A program made the translations under genes and the position numbers. From positions 285,717 to 349,716 of the forward strand of contig SZPK01000005.1 in NCBI GenBank assembly GCA_030263665.1: a DNA stretch of 64,000 nt, written 5' to 3'. The notes under the pieces were generated by a model. The model was not told the origin of the DNA, made no database searches, and worked only from the letters and a program-made list of their open reading frames with translations. Source of the DNA: Villigracilis sp024434165 (GTDB lineage Bacteria > Chloroflexota > Anaerolineae > Anaerolineales > Villigracilaceae). This document shows, in pieces, positions 57,567-64,000 of this stretch; within the stretch, counting starts at the first letter, position 1, and the number at the start of each line of letters is the position of its first letter.

Positions 57567-58400
57567 ATGACCCCCTCCCCGCGCCTGCTTCTCACCATTG
57601 ACTACGAATCCTGGTTTGCGCCTTCGCGCCGCTACGACTTTCTCCCGCCCGAAACGCGCTTCAACCTCGATGAAGGACTCTCCCGTCAAGCCATTGACCC
57701 CATCCTCGATATCTTCGGCGATTCAAAGGTCACGTTTTACCTCGTCGGCGAGATGGTGGGATGGTACCCCGAACTCCCGGAAAAAATCTCGAAGGCAGGT
57801 CACGAGGTCGGCTTTCACTGTCACATCCACCGCCGGCTGGACGACGCAAACGAAATCGAAAAAGACCTCATCGCCTCCGCCGGTTGGATTCAAAAATACA
57901 ACGTCCGCGGCTATCGCGCGCCGATGATCAACACCGTCGAGGGGGTATATCCGCTTCTTGCAAAGCACAACTTCCTTTATAGTTCGTCGCAATACGCGCC
58001 CGCGGGCGTCGCCGTCAAAAAGGGCGGCGTCTGGGAAATTCCCGTCAGCACCCTGCCGCTTCTCAAAATGCCGGATGAATTCAACGCGCCGCGTTACATG
58101 AACCTCAAACTCGTCGCAGGCGGCGAATTTCCCTACGGCTCCAGTTTCACCAGCGGTCTTTTTCGCAGGACCGTTTACAAGATCATCGAACGCGAATTCA
58201 AGGCGGGCAAAAGTCCGGTCATCTTTTTGCATCCCTATGAGATCGTCACGCCCGCCGGTTATCCCCGCCGCTTCGTCGTGGATATGCTTCACCATCCCCT
58301 GCTTTTCCCGTTCACCTTCAACAAATCCAAATTTCTCAAGGACCTGCTCAAAAACTTTCCCACCTCCACCATGCAGGATTACATCAAAGAACTCCAATGA
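57567..58400 (+). CDS. NodB-type polysaccharide deacetylase
   Basis: A 277-residue carbohydrate esterase 4 protein. Motif 1 is LTIDYES near 9-15 (Asp), motif 2 GHEVGFHCHIHRRL near 76-89 (metal His pair) and motif 3 GYRAPM near 113-118. It removes acetyl groups from surface or cell-wall sugars, in the style of the DUF3473-containing deacetylases that accompany exopolysaccharide clusters. The ATG at 57567 is used as the start; an in-frame extension from 57501 reads through the internal promoter. It overlaps the next gene (ATGA). Confidence 0.85.
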   Translation: MTPSPRLLLTIDYESWFAPSRRYDFLPPETRFNLDEGLSRQAIDPILDIFGDSKVTFYLVGEMVGWYPELPEKISKAGHEVGFHCHIHRRLDDANEIEKDLIASAGWIQKYNVRGYRAPMINTVEGVYPLLAKHNFLYSSSQYAPAGVAVKKGGVWEIPVSTLPLLKMPDEFNAPRYMNLKLVAGGEFPYGSSFTSGLFRRTVYKIIEREFKAGKSPVIFLHPYEIVTPAGYPRRFVVDMLHHPLLFPFTFNKSKFLKDLLKNFPTSTMQDYIKELQ

Positions 58401-59419
58401 ACATCCAGCGAGTCAACTCCCTCAACGTTCCGCCGCTCGAACCGAAACTGAGTTACATCGGTCTCGACTCGTGGATGAATTTCGTTCACGATGTTTACGG
58501 TCATCCCGTGCATCGCTTCACCGCGCACGATGGCAGCCGTCCGCTCGGCGCGCTTTCCCTGCTCGAGGTCGAGCATCCGGTTTTTGGTCACTACCTCGCC
58601 ACCGCGCCTTTCGGAAGTTACGGCGGGTTCGCTTACGAGAATCAAGCCGCGCGCGATTTGCTGGCGGATGAAGCCCGCCGCCTCGCCGAGGATATCAACG
58701 CTGAATACGTCTCCCTGCGATTTGACGATGCCGCCTCACCCCCGCCCGACGGCTGGGTCGAACACCCCGTTTACTTCACCTACCTGATAGATTTATCCGC
58801 CGCGCCGGAGGACCTGCTCAAGCGTTTCTCGTCCGACCACCGCAACCACATCCGCAAATCGCTCAAGAAGGGACACTCCATCCGTTTCGGTCATCTCGAA
58901 TTGCTGGATGACGCCTACGAAGCCATCGCCCGCAGTATGCACGAACTCGGCTCACCGTATCACGCGAAGCGGTATCTGCGCCGGATGGCGGAAAGCCTGG
59001 GAGACACGCTCCAGTTCGCAGTCACGTACGATGCGGGGGGCAAAATCACCGGCGGCGGAGTCTTCATCTACCAGGGCAGAACCATCTTCAACCTGCACGC
59101 CAACGTCCTGCGTTTCGCCCGTTCCTCCTACGCGGGCGAATTTCTCTACTGGTCTGTCATCGAGCGCGCCATGCAGCAGGGATGCACAACCTTCGATCTC
59201 GGGCGCAGTCTCGCCGGGTCTGGCAACGACATCTTCAAATCCAAATGGGCGCCGGAGAAGCGAAAACTCGCGTACTGGTACTGGCTCGCGCCGGGACGTG
59301 AACTGCCCTCGCTGAATCAAAAGAATCCCAAATTCCAATTTGCCATTGCCGTGTGGAGGCGCCTGCCGCCTTTCATCGTCCGCCCGCTGGGACCGTATCT
59401 CATTCGCGGGCTTGTTTAA
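58397..59419 (+). CDS. FemAB-like GNAT protein of exopolysaccharide clusters
   Basis: A 340-residue protein of the FemAB/BioF2 GNAT fold. SDHRNHIRKSLKKGHSIRF near 149-167 is the usual basic helix, and FDLGRSLAGSGNDIFKSKW near 270-288 resembles the FGRS/GTGSYxFK motif of FemAB proteins found next to polysaccharide deacetylases. It would modify cell-surface sugars or peptides. The pairing with a NodB-type deacetylase is like the exosortase-linked EPS loci, but no exosortase or PEP-CTERM gene is seen here. Confidence 0.78.
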   Translation: MNIQRVNSLNVPPLEPKLSYIGLDSWMNFVHDVYGHPVHRFTAHDGSRPLGALSLLEVEHPVFGHYLATAPFGSYGGFAYENQAARDLLADEARRLAEDINAEYVSLRFDDAASPPPDGWVEHPVYFTYLIDLSAAPEDLLKRFSSDHRNHIRKSLKKGHSIRFGHLELLDDAYEAIARSMHELGSPYHAKRYLRRMAESLGDTLQFAVTYDAGGKITGGGVFIYQGRTIFNLHANVLRFARSSYAGEFLYWSVIERAMQQGCTTFDLGRSLAGSGNDIFKSKWAPEKRKLAYWYWLAPGRELPSLNQKNPKFQFAIAVWRRLPPFIVRPLGPYLIRGLV

Positions 59420-59421
59420 TC

Positions 59422-60078
59422 ATGGACTCAAGAAGCCTGCTTCTTGATTTCCAAACAGCAAGCGGTTTGACTCCAAATATGCCGTACACCTTCCACCCTC
59501 TCGTTACCCTGCCCGCCGACCAACTCCCGCGCATTGCCGAAATCCACCTTGGGGATGCGGGGCTGCTTTCCAAACTTGGCTGCCCGTTCGTGCTGCGTTA
59601 TTTCGAGAACGCAATCCAGGACGAGCGCGCCTTTGGGTTTTACGCCCAGGATGACGAAACGGGGGAAATCATGGGCTTCAGCCTTGCTTCGCCGGAGCCT
59701 TCTGCGCTTACCGCCAAACTCACCGAGGACAAAGCGTGGTTCATCAGGAACATTTTCAAAGTCATCTTCACCCGCCCGCTGACATTCTTGCAGATGATCA
59801 TTTCGAGCGTCACCATCCGCGGGCAGATGTACGAGCCGAACACCATCGAGTGTGTGTATTTCACCGTTGACCCGAAATTTCGCGGGCGCGGGCTGGGGCG
59901 CTCCCTGCAAAGAGCGCTCATGGACGAAGGACGAAAACGCGGGTATAAAAAGATTTACGCCAGCGTCGAGACGTGGAACATTGCCAGTTTGAAGGCGGCG
60001 CAGGCAAATGGATTTAGAATCATAAAAACCTTCCGCGAAGGTTTTTATCACAGGCACCGCCTGGAAAGCGAGTTGTAA
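59422..60078 (+). CDS. GNAT acetyltransferase
   Basis: A protein of about 218 residues (or 199 from the ATG at 59479). The acetyl-CoA site is in YFTVDPKFRGRGLGRSLQ near 149-166, and the ASVETWNIASLKAAQANGF segment is the usual C-terminal GNAT end. A perfect 8-bp hairpin at 59428-59447 near the first ATG makes the later start also plausible. Substrate unknown; it follows the FemAB-like gene after two bases. Confidence 0.8.
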   Translation: MDSRSLLLDFQTASGLTPNMPYTFHPLVTLPADQLPRIAEIHLGDAGLLSKLGCPFVLRYFENAIQDERAFGFYAQDDETGEIMGFSLASPEPSALTAKLTEDKAWFIRNIFKVIFTRPLTFLQMIISSVTIRGQMYEPNTIECVYFTVDPKFRGRGLGRSLQRALMDEGRKRGYKKIYASVETWNIASLKAAQANGFRIIKTFREGFYHRHRLESEL

Positions 60079-61053
60079 ATGATCTCCCACCGCGAACGTA
60101 TCCAAGCCTGTCTCAACGGCGAACAGACCGGGCGCGTGCCCGCTGCCCTTTGGCGTCACTTCCCCGAAGAAGACCAAAACCCCGAATCGCTCGCCGCCGC
60201 CACAATCAAATTCCAGCAGGCGTACGACTTCGACATCGTCAAAGTCACGCCGGCATCGTCGTTTGCGGTCAAGGACTGGGGCGTGGAAGACGAATGGACG
60301 GGCAGCCCGGAAGGTTCGCGCGAATACACCAGGCGCGTCATCCATAACCCGAAGGATTGGGAGGCGCTCAAGCCGCTCGACCCAACTGCGCCGCATCTTG
60401 CCGCGCAGATTCACTGCCTGAGCCTGATTCGCAAAGAGATCGGGCGGGATACGCCCGTGATTCAAACCATCTTCAGTCCGCTTGCGCAGGCGAAAAACCT
60501 GGCGGGGAACGACGTGCTCCTGGGACATCTCAGGAAGCATCCCGAAGCCGTGCTGAAAGGATTGGAAACCGTCACCCGCAGCACCGTCAAATTCATCGAA
60601 GCCGCGCGCGAGACCGGCATGGACGGAATCTTCTACGCCGTCCAGCACGCGCAAGCCAGCATGCTCGAACTCGACGAATACAAAGCCGCCGCGCTGTCGT
60701 TCGACCAGGAGATCGTCAAAGCCGCGGAGGGATTCTGGTGCAACATGCTTCACCTGCACGGCAGGGATATTTACTTTTCCCTGCTGAGGCTGTTGAACTT
60801 CCAGATCGTCAACTGGCACGACCGCGAAACCTATCCATCCCTGATGGAGGCGCAGAGTCTCTTCAAGGGAGTGGCATGCGGAGGCTTGAGGCAGGAAACG
60901 CTCGCTTCGGGCACGCCGGAACGGGTCCGGGAGGAGGCGCAGGACGCCATCGAGCAGACGAAAGGCAAACGCTTCATCCTCGGCACGGGATGCGTCATTC
61001 CGTACCTCGCGCCGCATGAAAACATCACGGCGGCGAGAAAGAGCGCGGGATGA
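60079..61053 (+). CDS. Uroporphyrinogen-decarboxylase-family protein
   Basis: A 324-residue TIM-barrel protein of the URO-D superfamily, which includes HemE and corrinoid methyltransferases. MISHRERIQACLNGEQTGRVPAALW near 1-25 matches the N-terminal family pattern. The Arg-containing motif RxAGRY of true HemE is missing (the region reads RHFPEEDQ), so it is more likely a methyltransferase-like or divergent member. It directly follows the GNAT gene and overlaps rsmD. Confidence 0.75.
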   Translation: MISHRERIQACLNGEQTGRVPAALWRHFPEEDQNPESLAAATIKFQQAYDFDIVKVTPASSFAVKDWGVEDEWTGSPEGSREYTRRVIHNPKDWEALKPLDPTAPHLAAQIHCLSLIRKEIGRDTPVIQTIFSPLAQAKNLAGNDVLLGHLRKHPEAVLKGLETVTRSTVKFIEAARETGMDGIFYAVQHAQASMLELDEYKAAALSFDQEIVKAAEGFWCNMLHLHGRDIYFSLLRLLNFQIVNWHDRETYPSLMEAQSLFKGVACGGLRQETLASGTPERVREEAQDAIEQTKGKRFILGTGCVIPYLAPHENITAARKSAG

Positions 61054-61607
61054 GTCTGCGGGTCATTGCAGGTTCCGCGAAAGGCAGGAAGTTAAAGCCG
61101 GTGCCGGGCGACACCACGCGCCCCGTGATGGACCGCGTGAAAGAGGCGCTGTTCAACATCCTGGCGGGCGATGTGGCTGCTTCAAGGTGGTGGGATCTGT
61201 TCAGCGGCACGGGCGCGATCGGCATCGAAGCGCTGAGCCGGGGCGCGGCGTTCGTGAAGTTCACCGACCTGAACCGCGCGCCGATCGAAACGACGAGGGA
61301 AAACGTGGAGCATTGCAGGTTCAGCGAGCAGGCGGAGATTCGGCGCGGCGATGCGTTCACGCTGCTGGCGGGCAAAGCCGACCGGCAGTTCGAGTACATT
61401 TATGTCGCGCCGCCGCAGTATCAAAAGATGTGGCTCGAAGCGTTGAAACTGATTGACGACCACACAGATTGGCTGACGGAGGACGGCACGGTCATCGTAC
61501 AGATTGACCCGAAGGAATACGAAGAAGTTGCGTTGAACAATCTCGTTGAGGGTGAGCAGAGAAAATACGGCAATACGCTGCTGGTCTTTTATGACCGGCA
61601 GTTCTAA
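61050..61607 (+). CDS. rsmD: 16S rRNA (guanine966-N2)-methyltransferase RsmD-like
   Basis: A 185-residue class I methyltransferase. RVIAGSAKGRKLKPVPGDTTRPVMDRVKEALFNIL cut at about residues 4-38 is the RsmD N-terminal signature, and WDLFSGTGAIGIEALSRGA near 48-66 is SAM motif I. The catalytic motif IV, normally (N/D)PPY or DPPF, reads VAPPQY here, losing the Asp or Asn that positions the target base. Function as m2G966 methyltransferase is therefore likely by family but should be treated with care. It overlaps the URO-D gene by four bases. Confidence 0.85.
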   Translation: MSLRVIAGSAKGRKLKPVPGDTTRPVMDRVKEALFNILAGDVAASRWWDLFSGTGAIGIEALSRGAAFVKFTDLNRAPIETTRENVEHCRFSEQAEIRRGDAFTLLAGKADRQFEYIYVAPPQYQKMWLEALKLIDDHTDWLTEDGTVIVQIDPKEYEEVALNNLVEGEQRKYGNTLLVFYDRQF

Positions 61608-61843
61608 TCGTCGTCATCCTCTTCCGAGCCATACGCGCGCCGGACCGCCGCCCGAATTTCCTCCTCTGTGTGCTTTTCGCACGCCACCAGCGGGCGGCTC
61701 GGATGCGGCACGCGCTTGCCGCCGGGGCTCATCACTTTGAAATCCACAAATTTCCCCTTTGCATCGCTGACCACATACAACTGGTAGAGCGCCCCGCAAA
61801 CGATACAGCCGTGCATCTCGCCTCTGGTATGTTTTTCATCCAT
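61604..61843 (-). CDS. Small zinc-ribbon-like protein
   Basis: A 79-residue protein with HGCIVCGALYQLYVV near 11-25 and VACEKHTEEE near 53-62, giving a CxxC-x30-CxxH pattern that could bind zinc, and an acidic Asp/Glu tail. GGAGG lies five bases before the ATG at 61843, so this shorter start is preferred to an upstream frame. It overlaps the end of rsmD tail to tail by four bases. Function unknown. Confidence 0.7.
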   Translation of the reverse strand: MDEKHTRGEMHGCIVCGALYQLYVVSDAKGKFVDFKVMSPGGKRVPHPSRPLVACEKHTEEEIRAAVRRAYGSEEDDDD

Positions 61844-61920
61844 GGAAACCTCCGGGATACGATAAACGCGAATTTCGAGTTGAGACAAATCCGGGTAGAT
61901 TTTACACTTCAATGAAACAA

Positions 61921-61956
61921 AAAGAGAGCGGGATTTTCCTCTCCGCTCTCTTTGTT
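61921..61956. terminator. Terminator between divergent-ending units near 61.9 kb
   Basis: AAAGAGAGCGG and CCGCTCTCTTT form a stem with T-rich flanks on both sides. It lies just after the stop of the reverse-strand cyclophilin. Confidence 0.75.
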
Positions 61957-61958
61957 TT

Positions 61959-62645
61959 TTATTCTTCCGAAATGGTGATGGTCTTGATCGCGTCGCCGGT
62001 GAACGCCGGGTTGGCGTCCGGGTCGCGCAAGGTGATGCTGTTGACCACGTCCATCCCTTCGATCACCTGACCGAAGATGGTGTATCCGCCGTTCAGCCCT
62101 TCGGCGGGACCGAAGGTAATGAAGAACTGGCTGCCGTTCGTATCGGGACCGGAATTTGCCATCGCCACCACGCCCGCCTTGTCGAAGACCAGGTCGCTGT
62201 TCTCGTTATCGAATTGATAACCGGGTCCGCCTGCGCCGGTTCCGGTCGGGTCGCCGGTCTGCGCCATGAAGCCCTCCAGCACGCGGTGGAACGTCACGCC
62301 GTCGTAAAAGCCCTCCCGCGCCAGGAAGACGAAGTTATTGACGGTCACTGGCGCCTTATCCGGGTAGAGTTCGATCACGAACGAACCGCCCTTTTCCAGT
62401 TCCACTGTCGCAAAGTACTTTTTCGTCGTGTCAATCGTCATGGGCGGCGGAGAGTCGTATTGTTTTAATTCGCCTGCCGCTGATTCGGCGGCTTCGGGGG
62501 AAGACGCGAAAAGGGTATCCCAGGGGATAAATCGCCAGAGAAAAAACGCAACCACAAGGGCAATCACGGCAAGCGCGGCGTATTGCACCGCCTTTTCCGC
62601 CTGATCAACTTGAGGCTGTTTTGAAACCTGTTTCTTTTTCGCCAT
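61959..62645 (-). CDS. Membrane-anchored cyclophilin-type peptidyl-prolyl isomerase
   Basis: A 228-residue protein: a Lys-rich N terminus, one helix (about 22-40), a linker, then a cyclophilin domain with FHRVLEGFMAQTGDPTGTG, GSQFFITFGPAEGLNGG and YTIFGQVIEGMDVV. It would assist folding of exported proteins on the outer face of the membrane. It is a paralogue of the cytosolic gene at 46106. AAAGGAG precedes the ATG. Confidence 0.93.
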   Translation of the reverse strand: MAKKKQVSKQPQVDQAEKAVQYAALAVIALVVAFFLWRFIPWDTLFASSPEAAESAAGELKQYDSPPPMTIDTTKKYFATVELEKGGSFVIELYPDKAPVTVNNFVFLAREGFYDGVTFHRVLEGFMAQTGDPTGTGAGGPGYQFDNENSDLVFDKAGVVAMANSGPDTNGSQFFITFGPAEGLNGGYTIFGQVIEGMDVVNSITLRDPDANPAFTGDAIKTITISEE

Positions 62646-62677
62646 ACAAAAATCTCTCCTTTAATTGGTTTGCGGCA

Positions 62678-62683
62678 ATTATA
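62678..62683 (-). promoter_or_regulatory. -10 box TATAAT for the anchored cyclophilin
   Basis: Reverse-strand TATAAT lies 32 bases before the start at 62645; the leader holds AAAGGAG. Confidence 0.5.
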
Positions 62684-62733
62684 CCCATACCCATGCTGGC
62701 ACATGACCCTGCCGGGCAGAATACCCATCCACC

Positions 62734-62762
62734 TTGCGCGTGCATTCTTTTTCCTGTATCCT
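62734..62762 (+). promoter_or_regulatory. Promoter TTGCGC-N17-TATCCT for the YwiC-like gene
   Basis: TTGCGC at 62734-62739 and TATCCT at 62757-62762 with a 17-base spacer. The -10 ends eight bases before the ATG at 62771, which has no Shine-Dalgarno. Confidence 0.45.
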
Positions 62763-62770
62763 TGTGCCGG

Positions 62771-63598
62771 ATGGAACAATATCTCAAAAAACAAATTGCC
62801 CTGCCGCAGGATCATGGTTCCTGGGTTTTCATTCTCAGCCCGCTTTTGATCGGGGTTTTCGCAGGCGGACAATTCACCGGCGCGAGTTTTTACCTCATCG
62901 CGGCGGCGATGTCCGCTTTTATGCTTCGCCAGCCGATGACCATTACCGTCAAGGCGCTCTCCGGGAGACGACCCAGGACGGATCTTCCCGCCGCCCGTTT
63001 CTGGGCGCTGGTCTATGGAGCGATTGCCGCCGCAGCCTTGACCGGACTCATTCTCGAAGGCTACGGTTATCTGCTCTACCTCGCTGTACCCGGCGCGCCG
63101 GTCTTTGCCTGGCATTTGTGGCTGGTGAGCAGGCGCGCGGAACGCAGGCAGGCTGGGGTCGAGGTCATCGCCACGGGCGTGCTGTCGCTGTGCGCGCCGG
63201 CGGCGTATTGGGTCGGCGTAAACGGATACGACCCGTCCGGCTGGTGGCTGTGGCTGCTCACCTGGCTGCAATCGGCGGCGAGCATCGTATACGCCTATCT
63301 TCGCCTGAGTCAAAGGGAGATGGAGGGTGAACAGGCTGCGGCGATGAGTCGAAGCGCATGGCGGCGGATGGGAATCCGCGCCTTTGCGTACACATCGTTC
63401 AATCTGGTCTTATCCGCTGCGGCGGGCGCGTTGAATTTTGTTCCCGCGCTCATTTTTATCCCGTATGCGCTGCAATGGCTCGAGACGATCTGGGGAATTA
63501 CGCATCCAGCCGTCGGGTGGAAGCCGACGAAAATTGGTGTGCGCCAGCTCATTGTCAGCACGTTGTGGACCGTGTTGTTCGTTCTGTTCTGGAGATGA
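62771..63598 (+). CDS. YwiC-like membrane protein
   Basis: A 275-residue membrane protein with about eight helices. LPQDHGSWVFILSPLLIGVFAGG near 11-33 matches the YwiC family opening (PKEHGAW...), and RPRTDLPAARFWALVYG follows. In Bacillus ywiC lies near nitrate-respiration genes; here the neighbours give no such link. The ATG at 62771 fits the family N terminus and the promoter; an in-frame extension to 62621 is not supported. The downstream DUF2007 gene starts two bases after its stop. Confidence 0.8.
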   Translation: MEQYLKKQIALPQDHGSWVFILSPLLIGVFAGGQFTGASFYLIAAAMSAFMLRQPMTITVKALSGRRPRTDLPAARFWALVYGAIAAAALTGLILEGYGYLLYLAVPGAPVFAWHLWLVSRRAERRQAGVEVIATGVLSLCAPAAYWVGVNGYDPSGWWLWLLTWLQSAASIVYAYLRLSQREMEGEQAAAMSRSAWRRMGIRAFAYTSFNLVLSAAAGALNFVPALIFIPYALQWLETIWGITHPAVGWKPTKIGVRQLIVSTLWTVLFVLFWR

Positions 63599-63600
63599 CC

Positions 63601-63828
63601 ATGGATGAGATGAAGTACGAACTGCTCACCGAACTGACCAGCAGGCTCGAAGCCGACCTGCTCGAAAGTTATCTCGAAGCCAGCGGAATTGACGTGGAAC
63701 TGTTTCAGGAATCGGTCGGTCACAATATCTATCCCGTCACAATAGACATGCTGGGGCGCGTGCAGGTCTTTGTGCCGAAGGAGAAAATGAAGAAAGCCAG
63801 GAAACTGCTCGAAAAATTCAATCCATAG
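63601..63828 (+). CDS. DUF2007 family small protein
   Basis: A 75-residue cytosolic protein. YELLTELTSRLEADLLESYLEASGIDVEL near 5-33 and the C-terminal VQVFVPKEKMKKARKLLEKF match DUF2007, a small ferredoxin-like domain proposed to bind ligands or partners. GGAG lies six bases before the ATG at 63601; an ATG at 63595 that overlaps the upstream stop has no room for a Shine-Dalgarno. Confidence 0.85.
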   Translation: MDEMKYELLTELTSRLEADLLESYLEASGIDVELFQESVGHNIYPVTIDMLGRVQVFVPKEKMKKARKLLEKFNP

Positions 63829-63837
63829 GAGCCCGAA

Positions 63838-64000
63838 TTGAAAAATACCGTCATACTCTGTACAAAATTTGGAATGGGTCATACTGAAATCCAAGAACTT
63901 AATACGTCTGATGTGAAATCAAAGCGCGAGGCTGAAAGTCTGAACATCAATATGGAAGTCAATGCGCAGCAAGTGGCGCAAAAGGTGGCTTGTCATTTTG
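63838..64000 (+). CDS. Truncated gene at the right edge, possible DsrE-like start
   Basis: A TTG at 63838-63840 follows AGGAG by six bases, and the frame runs 54 codons to the edge. The opening NTVILCTKFGMGHTE recalls the start of DsrE/YedF-like sulfur-transfer proteins, but the rest (SDVKSKREAESLNI) does not clearly match and no conclusion is drawn. The stretch is noticeably A+T-richer than its neighbours. Confidence 0.5.
   Translation, partial: MKNTVILCTKFGMGHTEIQELNTSDVKSKREAESLNINMEVNAQQVAQKVACHF

Overview
The window looks like a chromosomal segment of a moderately GC-rich, free-living bacterium, most probably of the phylum Chloroflexota, class Anaerolineae. That placement is an inference. 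It rests on many short lipoproteins with Pro/Thr-rich linkers, a min/mre/rodA cluster next to gltX, single-copy stress and translation genes, and many short palindromic intergenic repeats. A database comparison would be needed to confirm it. No phage, plasmid, rRNA operon, CRISPR array or intact insertion sequence is visible.

Layout. 0.1-3.5 kb (+): a BNR-repeat lipoprotein, then an overlapping trio of PP2C-type phosphatase, filterless RCK membrane protein and small P-loop protein. 3.7-6.7 kb (+): secD, secF and a LysE-type exporter. 6.7-9.4 kb (-): glycerate 2-kinase and a PAS-PAS-GGDEF cyclase. 9.5-13.9 kb: two ABC-2 permeases, one fused to a PrsW-like domain, divergent from their ATPase and a RhaD-like aldolase. 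13.9-19.2 kb (-): modB/modA without modC, a methyltransferase, an MFS exporter, a FemAB/GNAT-like protein and tRNA-Gln(CTG). 19.7-24.1 kb: glnS, small lipoproteins and a UbiB-type kinase. 24.2-26.9 kb (-): a Crp/Fnr regulator, cupin, small membrane protein and NnrS-like membrane protein, probably a respiratory or NO-related module.

27-31 kb (+): a compact structured transcript with its own promoter and terminator, then two genes for a heterodimeric ABC exporter with one degenerate ATP site. 31-33.7 kb (+): a DUF4440-like protein interrupted by a repeat, RtcB RNA ligase and a class III nucleotide cyclase. 33.8-43.0 kb (-): the envelope and division block mreB-mreC-mreD-mrdA-minC-minD-minE-rodA-gltX. 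43.2-49.5 kb (+): DegV, a second Crp/Fnr regulator with a well-placed operator before a DUF2892 gene, uridine kinase, a cyclophilin, a VTT/DedA-like protein, an M20 peptidase and a CBS-CBS-ACT protein. 49.9-51.3 kb (-): a pseudouridine synthase and scpB. 51.3-53.5 kb (+): two lipoproteins. 53.7-61.6 kb (+): a packed run of sugar-nucleotide, glycosyltransferase, deacetylase and FemAB-like genes that looks like a surface-polysaccharide locus, ending in a URO-D-family gene and rsmD. 61.6-64.0 kb: a small zinc-ribbon protein, a membrane-anchored cyclophilin, a YwiC-like membrane protein, a DUF2007 protein and a truncated gene.

Two window-wide patterns stand out. Several transcription units have a -10-like hexamer ending exactly six bases before the ATG and no Shine-Dalgarno, which predicts leaderless mRNAs. 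Intergenic spaces also carry several families of short palindromic repeats, one of which has inserted in frame into a coding sequence.
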